From Cytospora piceicola (lineage: Eukaryota > Ascomycota > Sordariomycetes > Diaporthales > Cytosporaceae), in contig JALQBC010000004.1 of assembly GCA_023375675.1 (NCBI GenBank), forward strand, positions 620,001-684,000: a stretch of 64,000 bases of DNA. Reading direction: 5' to 3'. Numbering within the stretch: the stretch's first letter is position 1; every line of letters begins with the position of its first letter. Below are positions 11,037-23,105 of this stretch, piece by piece. The notes under the pieces are model-generated. The model worked only from the letters and a program-made list of their open reading frames with translations, was not told the origin of the DNA and did no database searches. The translations under genes were made by a program, and so were the position numbers.

Positions 11037-11783
11037 TCTGAGGAGGTGAAGCTTGTACAACTGTTAGAGGGCGCGAGGTGCCCATTCCTTGGAGGTTCGG
11101 GCAAGAACTACTACAAGAGCTGCGGTGATTTTAGGGGAATTGAGGGGCATACGAAGCAGGCAATGCGTCCTTGATGAACTGAACAAAACTTTCGCTTTTG
11201 GCGCCTTGTTGCGCGTGTACAGATAGACACTCGAGTATTTGACCGAGACTGAGAATGCAACACCAAGTTGCGGTAATGATATGGCCTGATGCCCCTTTGA
11301 ACGAACTAACAGTTATCTTCCGGCATCGCTGTACGACTGGAGCTGTGTAGCTAGGGCACCAACCCTTGACAATTACATTGGCCTTTTCGATAGCAACAGT
11401 ATATGGACTGATAATGGGACTGTTGCATCTACCGGTACATGCGGTGCCAATGTTGAATTCCTATTAGTAAAGGCGCGATGGGACCGTCTACTGTGTAAGT
11501 ATTTATGTCCCCAAGTGAATTGGGCGGCGGAAGCGATCGGAGCCGAATCGGTCGACTTTGGATTAGTGCACGGTCCGCCCAAAAGTTTAATGTATACCGT
11601 ACCAGCGTACCTACGTCCGTACACGGATTCGCAAGTGGCATCGGAACTCACCAGCCTTGAAGACCCCCTTGAAGCTGGGCCATTTCTTTCTTGTCACCAC
11701 ACCACGGCCTCTTTTCCAGTAGCAATAGTCTACGCGACATCCATCGCCCTCGCATAAAGGTGCCCCCAAAAAGACTGATCAAC
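11037..11783. other. Intergenic region
   Basis: About 750 bp holding the 3' flank of the DUF4748-like gene and the promoter/leader of the CID protein gene. Nothing else could be supported. Confidence 0.6.
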
Positions 11784-13728
11784 ATGGTGTCTGTGTCGGC
11801 GCAGCTCGGCATCGCCAAGGCCTCCCTCCTCGCCGCCCTCCTCAAGGCAGACGCCGGCCTGCCGTCGTGTTCTCGCGACGACATCGAGCAGTTCCACGGT
11901 CTGCTCAGCGCGGCCGTCGCCCAGTGCTCACCAACCAACGTTCAGGTTTGGAACACACACGCCACTCCGTCTTTTGCATGAGCCTCAGAGCGCCCGCTAA
12001 ACATTTGCTTATATTCTCTTTCGCCCTCTACAGAAGTGCAAGCAATGGACCCTGCAGCATCTGGTGCCCTCCCCTGTCCGGGTGGCCGCCCTGGGCAGAT
12101 ACCTGGTCGCCTTCGCCAACTCTCTCGGCCCTCAACAACCAAGTGCTACTGGAGGCCCCAAGAAAGGACCCGCGCCGTCTGTGAAGAGGAGGAGATTACA
12201 TATACTTTACGTCCTGAACGATGTCATCTTCCACGTCAAGTCCCGGACTCAGAACCAGACCTTCCCCGGCGAAATTGAGTCCCATCTCCCGGCCTTGTTC
12301 AAGAGCGCAGCCGCCTTTACAAACGCCCCAAAGCATGAGCGGAAGCTCATGGACCTGGTCCAGCTCTGGGAGGAGAAAGCCTACTTCCCTGAGCCCGTGC
12401 TGGAAAGGTTACGCGCCGCGGTTGCAGAGGGACCAACGGCGAAGGACACAGACACGGATGGAGGAGGCGTCACACAGAGGAAGATAAACGCAGCCTCGTC
12501 GGCTCGAGAAGCCCCCTTCACGCTACCATCCATGCACGGCGACGCGTCCACCCCGTGGTACGACCTGCCCGCCGCCAACTGGCTCCCGGTCATAGAGCCA
12601 AACTCGACCAGACCGATGAACCCCACGATGATCAAGCCACTGCAGCTGGCGGGCGGCCCGGCGGATAAGAACCTCGTCGATGCTGTCAAGAAGTTGCTGG
12701 GCGACGTCGACAAGATATATGCAAAAGACACGCGACTGGATGGCGATCTGCTGGTGGACATCAGCCAGATGGGCGAGACGATCGAGCGGGACGAGCTGGG
12801 CGACATCGTCGGCGGAGAGACGTACTACGGCTGGTCGAGGGCGTTCTGCGACAAGATGAAGGCGCGTCGGAAGGGGGGCGACGCCATGGACATCGACGAC
12901 GGCCGGAGGGGCCGGGGAGGCTCGTCGCGCTCGAGCAGCCGGTCCCGGAGCCGGAGTAGAGGCCGGTCCCCGAGCCGGGACTCGTCGCGCCCAGCCATGA
13001 AACGCCGCCGGATCTCGGGCTCACGCGGTGGAAGCATGAGCAGGGACGGAAGTCGAGGCGTTCCGGGGAGGCGGGGCCGAAGCTGGAACAGCAAGTCCCG
13101 CTCTCGCAGCCGGGGCGGGAGGAGCTACAGCCGGCGGCGCTCACGGAGCTATTCGCGCTCGCGCTCGCGCTCACCACGGCGCGGCCGGTATTCACCACCG
13201 CCGGCCGTCCCTGCCTCGAACAATGGCATGATGCCAGGCAATGGGCGTCCCAACAGCTTCGTGCCTCCGGTCCCGCAACAGTTCAACCAGCCGCCATTCC
13301 AACCCAACTGGCCAGTGCCTCCTCCACCACACCAACAGCAGCAGCAGCAGCAGCAATACCCGCCGCCTCAGCCCGGTGGGTTCGAAGGCTGGAACGCGCC
13401 CCCACCACCACCGCCTCCTCCCCAATACCACGGTCACGGCCACTGGCTCCCTCCCCCGCCCCCGGGCATGTCACCCGCCAGCAGCAACGTGGGGCAGCCG
13501 CTGCAAGGCTGGTTCCCGCCCAACTCTAGCGGCTCGCCTGTTCCCGCGCCTCCTCCCCCGGGCTCGTGGGGCGGCGGCTGGGGCCCTCCACCCCTCCCAC
13601 CATCGGGGCCCCCACCGCAGCCGGGCGGCGGGTTCCACCAGGGGGGCGGCGGGTTTCAGTATGGCAGAGGAGGCAATGGCAATTACAGGGGAAGGGGCGG
13701 CGGATACGGTAGAGGACGGGGGTGGTAG
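11784..13728 (+). CDS. CID-domain, SR-rich RNA-processing protein (CHERP-like)
   Basis: Predicted exons: 11784-11945 and 12034-13728 (618 aa). The N-terminal ~160 residues form a CTD-interacting (CID/RPR) helical domain: KCKQWTLQHLVPSPVRV and LHILYVLNDVIFH are the hallmark helices. Residues ~345-445 form an Arg/Ser-rich domain, as in splicing factors. The C-terminus is disordered: poly-Gln (CAG/CAA run near 13327-13353), long Pro runs, and a Gly/Arg-rich RGG-like end (about 13620-13720). The order fits fungal homologues of CHERP, a U2 snRNP-associated protein, so a nuclear role linking transcription and splicing is likely. The exon join is in phase 0 with a GTTTGG donor, which is weaker than most here. 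Confidence 0.85.
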
Positions 13729-14665
13729 AAACGCCGTGTCCAGCCGATGGTTGTCACAAAGGATAGATCAAGAATTTGAACTACGTCGGTCGAGTAGTAC
13801 CTCCCGAAGCAACCTTGGACTTATGTAGAGTTTCACGAAACATCACAATGCGCGTTCATCACTTAATGTCGACATTAGTCACAGAAATGCAAAATAGAAC
13901 ATGGATAGAACTCGCTCCCGCATTGTCTCAACAGGCGTGCCTCCAATTAGCCTGTATGTATCATCTGCGGAAAGTGTAGATTAAATCAAGAAGAAAACAG
14001 TGTCGTCGACCCAAACCATGATACGCCATGTCCGTCTTTGCCCTAGGATGGTTTTGCAGAAGGTCGGTGACTAAAATTGTTACAGTTAAAGGGTCCTCTC
14101 TCACGCTCCGGCTCCGCTCTGCTTTCATCGTCCCCAAGGCCATCCCTTTTTTTATTCCACCAGCCCTAGAGTCCTTTCGCCCTGAGCTCGATTCCAACTC
14201 CGCCTCGGGTCCAGGCCATGTCCTTCTTGATGCCAGCTTTTCTTTACTATGATCACACCAAACGAAAGTCCCGCTGCCGCCAGAGTACCCCCACTCTTCT
14301 CGTGCATAGTTCCAACACAACACAACATCCCCACGTCACACCCAGCCCATCAATGGCGCCACACTGCGCGGAGTCGAATATCGTCTGGACCGGCCATCAA
14401 CAATAGGTCGCTGGGCCAAGAAACAGAGCGGTTAATGGACCAATGTCTCTTAACCGACGCCCGGGTATGCCCCCCAAACTCCCTCCCAGTCAGCCCTTCC
14501 CAGCCCGTGATTCGAACGAGCGCAGCCGTTTCGACGACCGTGCCAATTGCTAGAGAAATGAAAATAGGTGAATGAAGACTTGTCATTAATCATTCGGCGA
14601 GCCCTCGATGCAGAATTTTCCAAACCTATCTCGTCATAAAGTCTATCGGACCGCGAAGGGATGGA
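13729..14665. other. Intergenic region between convergent genes
   Basis: About 940 bp between the stops of the CID protein and RTS1 genes, presumably two 3' UTRs and spacer. A TTCGAA-containing stretch near 14510 resembles a tRNA B box but forms no T stem. Confidence 0.6.
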
Positions 14666-16846
14666 TCATCGTTGGCTCCTTGATGAGCCCGTGGAGGTCT
14701 GTCTCTCGTGTACGCCCGGCCGGAAATCTCTGCGATCTCCGTCTTGTAGGTTCAAAGAGTCAAGCCTCTTCTGGCTGTCTTCTGTGCCGTCGTTGTCTTC
14801 TGTCTGATGATCTTGGAATGAAACCGACCCATTAGCTTTCCGCTTGTGGGCCAATTCCTGGATGGCTGCCCATTTCCTCTCGCGCTGTTTTTCTCTTGCA
14901 GGTGCGCTGTTCTGCTGCTCCGTGTATTCTTGAGAGCAGTCGTCGAAAAGTTGTGGGTTGATTTCCATGAAGAGTTTCATGGCGTTGTACACCATGCCAT
15001 GGATAGTCCTGTTCTTCGGTTAGCCCAGCTCCTGTCGGGCAGAGTGAGTGTCATTTACCTATTCCAGTGTCCCTTGGAGTTCTCGTACAGCGGCGCGAAC
15101 ATAATGGGAAGAATAATCTCCACATTATCACTGACCAGGTTGCAGAAGTACTCGTTGTTCCAGAAGTAAAGAGCACGCTCTGCAACCTGGAAATGCGGGC
15201 TTGCGACGCTCTTGGCGAGCTGATGGAACAGGGGTTCCTGAACCTTGGCGAACTCCGCCGGGTCCATGACTTCGAAGATGTCCTCTACCTCATTCAAAAA
15301 CATGACCTCCTTGGTGCTGTTTACCTTTGGCCAATAGCGCAGGAGACCAAGCACCACCTAGAAGCTATTAGCTCTAATCGCCTTTACGGGTAATTCAAAC
15401 CATCACTAACCTCTTCTGTAAGTGACGCATCCTTCTCTAGGAACTGAACGATGCAGTACGCCAGCTGCGGGTGGTACATGCTGAGGCTCTTTGCTTTGTG
15501 CAAGGGTATCAGCGTACGTGTAAGGAACAACTTGTGTTCCTCCTTCAGAGGCAAGGCGAATCCATTGATGATGGATCCGAGTATCTCCAGAAGCTCGGCA
15601 ACACCATTGAACCTTTCCGTCTCATACACAAAATGGAAAAAGACGTTGTTGATGGACCGCCGAATGAAGCTTCGCAGATTGAGGAATTTGCCATATATGC
15701 GGTGCAGTGTCGTCTTCAGGAAATCTCTCTCGCGTGGATCCTCGGAGTCGAAAAGCTCTAGGAGGCGGAGGACAAAGCTGTGGTCGATATAGGCCTTGGC
15801 AATATTGGTGTTGAAGTCCTGGCTCTCGATGAAGCGGAGGAAGAACTCATAGACGACCTGGATGTGTGGCCAGGCAACTTCCAGAACAGGTTCATCCTCT
15901 TCCGGGTCGAAAGCTTCGCCCGCCGGGTTCATTGGCGGCGGAAGCGGGCGGAACAGGTTCTTAGAGAACATCTCAACCACTCGGGGGTACATCGGTTCGG
16001 TGATAACCTGTCGGTTGTTGGCCACGTAGTCGAGCAGCTCGTGGAGTGCTAGTCGCTTGATCTCCTTGGACTTCATATCTCCACTGGCATCGTTGAAATC
16101 GAAAATGACGTTGCACTGGTCGATCTTCTGCATGAAAAGCTCTTGCCGGCGGTTAGGCGGCACCTCGTGAAACCCAGGAAGCTTCTCCAGCTCACGATGT
16201 GCTGAGATGTCGAAACGAGAGGAGTGCTGTCGCTTGGGGGTCCTCAAGCCCTCGGGCACGTCCTTAGGGGTGTGTTGCAAGCGGTCGAACATCAGTGACT
16301 TCTGGCCAGCTTTTGGAGGCGCGAGGTCATGTGGCATGGTCTCGGCAGCGCCGGGTGGGGGAACATGAGGAGCGCTCGGACTGATGATGACCGTGGGCGG
16401 GAGAGCGCCGCCGCGTTGAGGTGTGCTTCCGCCATTGGCAGACTGCGACGACTCGCCAAATGAACCAGACCCCGAGGCAGATGTCATATTGCCTAAAGGT
16501 GATTGTCCCTGCTCTTGTCCATGTGCTCCAGCGCTATTGGGGAGAGGCTTGTTTCGGATGTCGTTGAGGGTCGATGTCGAGGACGAGGGTGTGACGCCAG
16601 GAGACTGGTTCTGGCCGTCCCTTGAGCCACTGCCGGGCGAGGCGGTGCCGTCCTTAGGATCCTTCTTCTTGGATGCTTTGTTGGGGTCTTTCCCGCGCGA
16701 CAGCTGCAAGAGGGCTTCCGTTAGAGCATATCCAGAAGTAGAAGACAGATGGTTGTGGGAAAGAGACTAGATGTAGACTCAGGAGCAGACGCATGGGCGC
16801 AGCATAGGAACTGGGGACTTACGACTCTCTGGCTGAAGCGCTTCAT
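14666..16846 (-). CDS. RTS1: PP2A regulatory subunit B56 (Rts1/Par1)
   Basis: Predicted exons: 16846-16823, 16703-15411, 15357-15059, 15008-14666 (652 aa). The first exon encodes only MKRFSQRV and joins [15 protein letters not shown] Ser/Pro/Gly-rich N-terminus (~130 residues) precedes the all-helical B56 domain, with [45 protein letters not shown] and [10 protein letters not shown]. The C-terminus is basic then acidic and disordered. This subunit directs PP2A to substrates in mitosis, stress responses and septation. All three junctions keep phase. The upstream region is long and shared with the divergent TFC1 gene. Confidence 0.95.
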
Positions 16847-18649
16847 CTTTGCAGATAGTAGCTTTTCTAATAATAGCCCGTTAGCAATCGCTCGACACAA
16901 ACGGCCACGGCGGGTTCGTAGAGATGAGACAAGGGCTCAAGGCAGTAGAAATATGATGGACCAGCGTAGCTTTACAAGAAGGGGATGGTGTATGTCTGGC
17001 AGAAGCCGAGAAGTTTTGGGGAAAACGGTTGCATAGGCAAGGGTGACATGGGTATAGGACAAATGGTGAAGATCTATCTACCTGTTCAACCTCGCGGGAT
17101 GGCAGGGAACGGCAGTTGGCCTTGACAACGGATCAATGGGTCGTGGTCCACGTCCAGACTAGTCTTGCTAAGTGTTTCGGAGGAGCGTGAGCGAGCTCAA
17201 GGGGAAGGCGACAGCAGTGGAAGCAGTGTCTTATTGCCAATTCGCCAGGTGCCAGTCTCGGGGGGTGCGCTCGGGTCGTGGCGAGGTGAAGTCGTCGTGA
17301 CAGCGAAACGGCACCCAGGTGGAGCTGGAATAACTGGTAGAGGTGAGGGCTCGAGGACGAAGGGGCGTGGCACGCTCAAAAGGGGTCCGACAGGGATTGC
17401 CCGAAAGCGTGGGTGAGTGAAGAATTTAGGCAAAGGCCACCGATAAGTGAAGCAAGGGTAATTCGGTGGGCAAGGCAGGTTCTTGAGTGAGGACACTGAG
17501 GACGGCAAATGCGTATAGTGTTGTTATTTACCGTTGGTTGCAAAGGAGCCGTGGGCGTCTTTGTGGTCCTTGGAGGACATCCGTGATAGTTTGGCAGGAC
17601 CTGTAAGCTGGTAAAAGGATCGTAAAGGGTCTCTTAGACGGATAAAGCCCAGAAGATGAGGGGCAAGATGGCAGGAGGGAGGTCAGGCTGATGGGGATTG
17701 AAGATGCAAGACGATGGACGGGAAGGGTTGGTGATGCGGTACTTCGTAAACGGTGTGGTCAATCGCAGTTGCAGTTGCAGGTCCGTTCACTGGCGTCAGG
17801 CTAATAAGCCCATGTTTGCGGGGCTCTCAGCAGCAGCATGACCTGGGCAGGCTGGCAGGCTGGCAGGCTGGTTGGCAGGCTGGGCAGAAGACAGTGCCCA
17901 AGCAAGCACCAGGCTGCCAGGGCTGATTACCTAGCACTTACCTAGCAGCACCTCAGCACCTGAGAGTGAACCACACTGCCACACCAGCCAAACAGAGAAG
18001 CATAAACGCTTACTCATCAGCGTCTCAGTACATTATGTCATGCTAGCCACTCTAGCCTCTTAATAATCAACACGGTCCAACACACAACTCATCCCCCCGT
18101 CACACCCCCACCTAACTAATTTCACCGAGGCTGATCTACACTGGCAGGGTTTCAGGGTTTCAAAGGTTTCAGTCATCATCAAGACTTTTCACAAAGACAT
18201 TATTTCTCCTTGTGATACTCAATCTGAGCATTGTCTTGTGTAGCCTCTCAGCCTTTGAAAAAGAACAAATTGGCACTGAGAGATTGGCCTGTAGCGCACT
18301 GTCCATGCCTGACTTTTTGCCTGCTGCTGCTGCTGTTTATCTCAGTCAGACATCTGGCCGCCAGTTGCTTACTCAAGTACGCTTCGTACAGTAGTAATAA
18401 TAACAATCGACGCGTTCACCTAAAAGAGGGTTTTGCATATTTCGCTATTGTCACCAACTACCTAGGTAGTCAACTGGCTCATACCTACCATTCACTAATT
18501 ATAGTACTTCCCCTGACCCATACCAGCTCTTCAACAAACGCAACCTGAACCAACGCGACCGAGCACCAGACCATTGTGGGCCAAGAGACCTGAAGATCTT
18601 GTTGGTTGGCCGGCCTTTTCAGCCTCAGCATAGTATCATCAAACTACTC
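16847..18649. promoter_or_regulatory. Shared upstream region of divergent RTS1 and TFC1
   Basis: About 1.8 kb between two start codons pointing apart, expected to hold both promoters and leaders. Visible: a GGCAGGCT tandem repeat (about 17847-17883) and the 12-bp palindrome CTACCTAGGTAG (18458-18469). No gene could be supported. Confidence 0.55.
17847..17883. repeat. Short tandem repeat (GGCAGGCT units)
   Basis: Four or five near-identical GGCAGGCT units, one interrupted by GGTT. A slippage-type repeat in the RTS1 upstream region. Confidence 0.8.
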
Positions 18650-20942
18650 ATGGAATTTGATGAATTCGAGGAGACCGAGGCTCCCTTGAGTCCTGGTTCT
18701 GCCTCCTCCTCGTCCTCTGCTGCCTCAGAGGAGCAACCTCAGGCACCCGCTTTCAAGATACCTTCGAGGACGATTGCTGCCGTAGAGCATCCATGTTTGG
18801 TCAAGGATCTCGACAAAGGCGTTGATACCTTTGGTCCAAACCCGCAATTTCAATCGGTAATCTAAATGCTCCTCAACCGCGGATGCATCTAAGAGCAATA
18901 TGCTAACGGTACTGCAGGTGTTGGATCCCTCAAAACCACAACTCTCCGTGCCGCTCTATCTCCATCCTCAGGATCCCAGTTCGAGGCCGTTGATGTCTCA
19001 CTATGCATCGTCTCATAACGTCCTCTTCAAAATCACCGTCCCCAAGCGGACAGGGCGGAAGCGGAAGAGAGGGAGCAATGAGCCATGGCAAGGTGAAGTC
19101 GAGCAGTCTGTGCAGGATACAGAGCCTTCGGCCACATTACGCTCGAAAGCGGGACTTGACGACCCAAAGATTTTGAGGCGGAAACTTCAGGATAATCCTG
19201 ACCGATATGAAGCCGAAGCAGTTGGCGTGATCAAGCATACCCATCGGTATAGAGGCATGGCCGACTTCAATTACTCTATGAAGAACAATGGTTTCATGAA
19301 CGATTTTACCGACAAGATCTTGTCAGGAGAAGGCATGAATTTCTGGTCCATCGTATTGAGGACTGTTACTGACAGTAACGGCAGTATCCAAGTTTCGAGA
19401 ATTTTCCCTGAAGCCCGGCGTGGACACCACCCCCAACCAAGCAGTTATCGCACCGCCTTTGATGACCCAGATCAACGTCCCTTACTACTATTTCTACTCC
19501 CAAAACCCGTATGTACGAGTGGTCGATACCAAAGATGGTGGTTTCGAGATGGTCAACACCACGTCTCGGGTCAAATCTGTGGGCTTCTTCATCGGCACCA
19601 GTGATCCCATCCCCACCAAACCGACTGGTAGACCAGGAAGCAAGGATCCTATGTTTGATGACGTTGTCACAGCCATGAGAATACTTCTGAACGAGCGGCC
19701 GGTGTGGACGCGTAGGTCCATTATCAACAAACTGACAGAGGTGTCCTTCGACCCTCAGAACCCCGAGAGGCGCCTACCTGCAAGTCTCTCCCAACAGCTA
19801 GTCAAAATGGCCATCCAGTACGCGGGCTATCAGTTCAAGGGCGGACCCTGGCGCGATGCCCTCTGCAGATACGGCTATGATCCCCGTGAGGATCCCGAAA
19901 GCCGCAAGTACCAGTGCTTGATCTTCCGGTTGCGGCGTTTACATATCGGCCAGATGGGCGAGATGTGGCAGGAGCTCCGCAAGCGGGACATAGCCGGTGT
20001 CAAGGCAACCAACGATGAGCACACCGAGACGCATATCTTTGATGGCAAGACATACAACGAGGACGGCAAGGTCTGGCAGGTTTGCGACATTACAGATCCT
20101 CTGCTCGTCAAGCTACTATCCGAGGGATCGGTGAGGCCCGAGTGTGATATCGAAGGGAGTGGCTGGTACCACCGCGGACTATGGGCCAAGGCGAGGGCCA
20201 TCATGAAGTGCAAGATGAGGGCCATCCAGTTTGGCCGGGAGCTCAAAGATGAAGAGTTCGACGAGGCCATGAAGGCGCGCGATGACAGCCCCGACCCGGA
20301 GGCTGCGAGGAGCATCGCCATCCCCACGCCGGACCTGAAGCTCACCGAAAAGGAACTCGAGCAGGTTCGGGGTAAGAAGTACAAGGGTGTCGGGCGAGTC
20401 AGGGATAGCAAGAGGACGTCATATCACTTCCCCGGGAAGAGGGTGCAGCGGAAGCTCCGAAAGGAAGGGGCCGGCACGTTATCGCAGTCTCAAGAGGGAG
20501 ACGGTGAGGAGGATGAGGTTGGGGAGCCTGCGGGGAGCCAAGACCGTTTGGAGGGAGACGGGGCGGGCATTCTTGATGGACTGCCTACTGATTACGAAGA
20601 TGGCAGTGAGTACGATGAGGACGAAGACGACGATGAGGTGTCTGAGGAAGAGGACTATGGCGAAGAGGATGACGATGACCTCCCCGAGAGGCTTCGTTAC
20701 CAAGACTATGGTTCTGACGAGGAAGATGAGCAAGGGCTTGGAGATGATGATGCAGGTGAGCTTGAGTACTAGAGAAATTGTTCATGATTCTCATTCGGGA
20801 ACATGCCTGACATTGGCTTTGATTCTCCCCATGCTGTGCAGGCTGTCAACAATCCTTCGAGGAATACAATCCCGAAGATCATGGGCCAGTTCAGTCAGGA
20901 GGTTCATCTTCTGCGGGAGCTGACTCTGGAAACCCAAAATAA
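18650..20942 (+). CDS. TFC1: RNA polymerase III factor TFIIIC subunit Tfc1/Sfc1 (tau95-like)
   Basis: Predicted exons: 18650-18856, 18918-19332, 19385-20755, 20842-20942 (697 aa). The N-terminus (VEHPCLVKDLDKGVDTFG) and the NVPYYYFYSQNPY region match the TFIIIC tau95/Sfc1 family, which binds box A of tRNA genes. The C-terminal ~90 residues are strongly acidic, as in homologues. Intron 2 (19333-19384) begins GC: only this join keeps DKILSGE in frame with KFREFSLKPG. Near the 3' end a stop at 20770 lies inside a possible intron (GTGAGC donor, CTGAC branch, TGCAG acceptor). I prefer the spliced version ending at 20942. The shorter version would end LEY with 669 aa. Confidence 0.88.
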
Positions 20943-21134
20943 CCGACAGGTTGTGATAAATGTTTTCTGTAAACATCCTCTGGTACTCACTTATTGCTTC
21001 AACCAAGTTTCGGCCAAAAATAATCGATCTGGCATAATGCAAATGCAACCTAGTCCATCGTTCTCGCCCTTCCATGTATATCCTTTCCTTTTAAAAATGA
21101 CCGTGCTTTTCTAACAAAAAACACAAAAACACAC

Positions 21135-23105
21135 TCACTGAACCTGTAGCACCTTCGTTTTGCTCGCTTTTTGTTTAATCATGGCATCTACCCAGTGGTC
21201 AGCCTCGTCCAAAGCCTTGCGTGGATCCTTCTTCCGTTTGAGCAGGAAGCCCTGCAGCTCAGCTGGGGAGAACTGTCCCTCGGGAATCTTGGACGCGAAT
21301 TCGGCTGCAACGTCTTTCAGCTCATCGAACGTCATGTCCAGTCGATGGTCGTTGAGTGCCTCGCGTGACGTGGTGCCCCGACTACCAAGCGGTTCGGCTT
21401 GGACATGGTCCAGCCCATTGACATGGTCATTTGTTTCCTTATTCTCATCTCGAACCGGGCCATTTGTCTGGCCCACTATGAATTGCTCATCCGCAACTGT
21501 TTTGTCGTCTTCGGCGAACGGCATCGGAGCAGGCCTCGGGGTCCTGTGCCTGGAGTCGGCCTCGTACATCCTCACAAACAGCTCCATGGACTGCTCCTGT
21601 GTGGCATTGGTGAATCCAACCTGCAGGTCAACCCGTCCCGGCCTTATGAGAGCATCGTCCAGGGTATCAGGCATATTCGTCGTCATGATCAAGACCCGTC
21701 CCTCGTGGGAGGCAACACCGTCGATGGCATTCAACAAGCCTGACAGACTGATACCCTTCTTCTCGTCTGACCCCTGCTTCTTCAGCTCTCGAGCAAGGTC
21801 CGAAACCTTCCAGTCATTGGGTCCCCCTTCGCCACCGCCACCGCCACCGCCAGACCGACGGGCTTTTCGTCCCTTGCCACGCTGCCCGTTCTCTTGCTTG
21901 TCCTCGGTAGTACCATCAGCATCGCCGTTCGTTGTGGCGTCCAGATCCTGCTCTTCCGTTGGTCTCGCCAAGCCCGCAGTATCAATATCCTCCAAAAGGA
22001 CCACGCAGCGCCTCGGCAGTGTGTTGAACAGTGCAAGCAAGTCCTCCTCCGTAAGCGTAGGCTCCAGGAGACTGATGACGTAGATGTCCAGTCCAAACAC
22101 ACCGGCGAGAGCGAATGACAAGGAAGTCTTTCCTGTACCCGGCGGGCCGTGGAAGAGGTATCCTCGTCGTAGCGGGATGCCTCTGTTCGCATACCATCTT
22201 GGAGTCGCCGGGTGCAGATACTCATTGATATCAGCCAGGACCTGTACCTTCTGCTTCGAATCCAACACCACGGTCTTCATTGGCCGCACTGGCCTATTAG
22301 CCACCTGTGCCCAAGCATGGCGTCCTCCGAAACGGCGCATGTTCTGCGGAGATGGACGCTTCACAATGGTCTTGGCGTAGTGATCGTTGTAATAAGCCTC
22401 CTTGGCATGCTGGAGTAGCCTCTTGATCGGCTCAGGCGATCGTCCAAGACACGAGATGACAAGGTTCTCCTTGTCCTTGAAGGTTTGCGAACCACTGCCG
22501 CTGTCTTCGAAGAAGGATTCTTGTTTGCGGTGCAGCCGGAAGTACGACCCTGAGAACCAGAACCCGTGGATTCCGAGGGCTGGAATGAAGCGTGGAGGCA
22601 TTTTCGCCTCCTGGTTAGAGAAGTTGAGGTACACGCCTTCACCATCGGGCGATATCCTCGTCGAGAGCACATCCGACTCTTCCTCCTCCTCCCAGGCCGT
22701 CTTGGAGAGCGTCTCGGCGGTGAGCGAGCGCGAGTTGACCATCTTGGGCTGGGAGGCGAGCCACTTCATAAGGTGCAGGTAGATCTCGTCTCCACTGGAG
22801 ATGTCGATGCTCGCCATCATGTACTCGGATATGAAGCGGTAGATGGACATGAAAACCTGGCGCCACAGCTTGTTAGCCGCCCAGACGAAGCCAAAGATGG
22901 TCAGCAGCATGGTCGGGTCGATGCCTGTGTGCGAGCCGATCATCTGGTGCACGACCATGAAGAGCTGCACGAGAGGGTTGCGATTGCCGACGAGTGCGAT
23001 TATGCTCTCCAGGCCGGGGATGCTGCCGGTCATGTTCGCCATCGTCTCGTTGGATTCGAAGGCTCCATGCTGGAGCTGTTTGCCAAACAGGGACTTGAAA
23101 TCCAT
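21135..23105 (-). CDS. BCS1-like AAA ATPase
   Basis: A single open exon of 656 aa. The N-terminus has a hydrophobic segment (about residues 60-85) and a BCS1_N-type region. The AAA module has Walker A GPPGTGKTSLS, Walker B VVLLEDIDTA and sensor-1 MTTN, followed by a RPGRVD arginine-finger region. BCS1 is a mitochondrial inner-membrane AAA protein that moves the Rieske protein into complex III. Filamentous fungi have many BCS1-like paralogues, and at 656 aa with a long insertion this is more likely one of them than canonical BCS1. The insertion between Walker B and sensor 1 is acidic, then basic and glycine-rich (seven Gly in a row). The C-terminal tail is extended. Confidence 0.9.
   Translation of the reverse strand: MDFKSLFGKQLQHGAFESNETMANMTGSIPGLESIIALVGNRNPLVQLFMVVHQMIGSHTGIDPTMLLTIFGFVWAANKLWRQVFMSIYRFISEYMMASIDISSGDEIYLHLMKWLASQPKMVNSRSLTAETLSKTAWEEEEESDVLSTRISPDGEGVYLNFSNQEAKMPPRFIPALGIHGFWFSGSYFRLHRKQESFFEDSGSGSQTFKDKENLVISCLGRSPEPIKRLLQHAKEAYYNDHYAKTIVKRPSPQNMRRFGGRHAWAQVANRPVRPMKTVVLDSKQKVQVLADINEYLHPATPRWYANRGIPLRRGYLFHGPPGTGKTSLSFALAGVFGLDIYVISLLEPTLTEEDLLALFNTLPRRCVVLLEDIDTAGLARPTEEQDLDATTNGDADGTTEDKQENGQRGKGRKARRSGGGGGGGEGGPNDWKVSDLARELKKQGSDEKKGISLSGLLNAIDGVASHEGRVLIMTTNMPDTLDDALIRPGRVDLQVGFTNATQEQSMELFVRMYEADSRHRTPRPAPMPFAEDDKTVADEQFIVGQTNGPVRDENKETNDHVNGLDHVQAEPLGSRGTTSREALNDHRLDMTFDELKDVAAEFASKIPEGQFSPAELQGFLLKRKKDPRKALDEADHWVDAMIKQKASKTKVLQVQ

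Noticed and set aside
14440..14535. Possible tRNA because of GTTCGAATC-like B box on the minus strand
   Set aside because: The bases around the TTCGAA loop do not form a T stem, and no A box or acceptor stem lies at the right distance.
21160..22083. Plus-strand open frame of 307 codons
   Set aside because: Antisense of the BCS1-like gene, with a Ser-rich, low-information translation.
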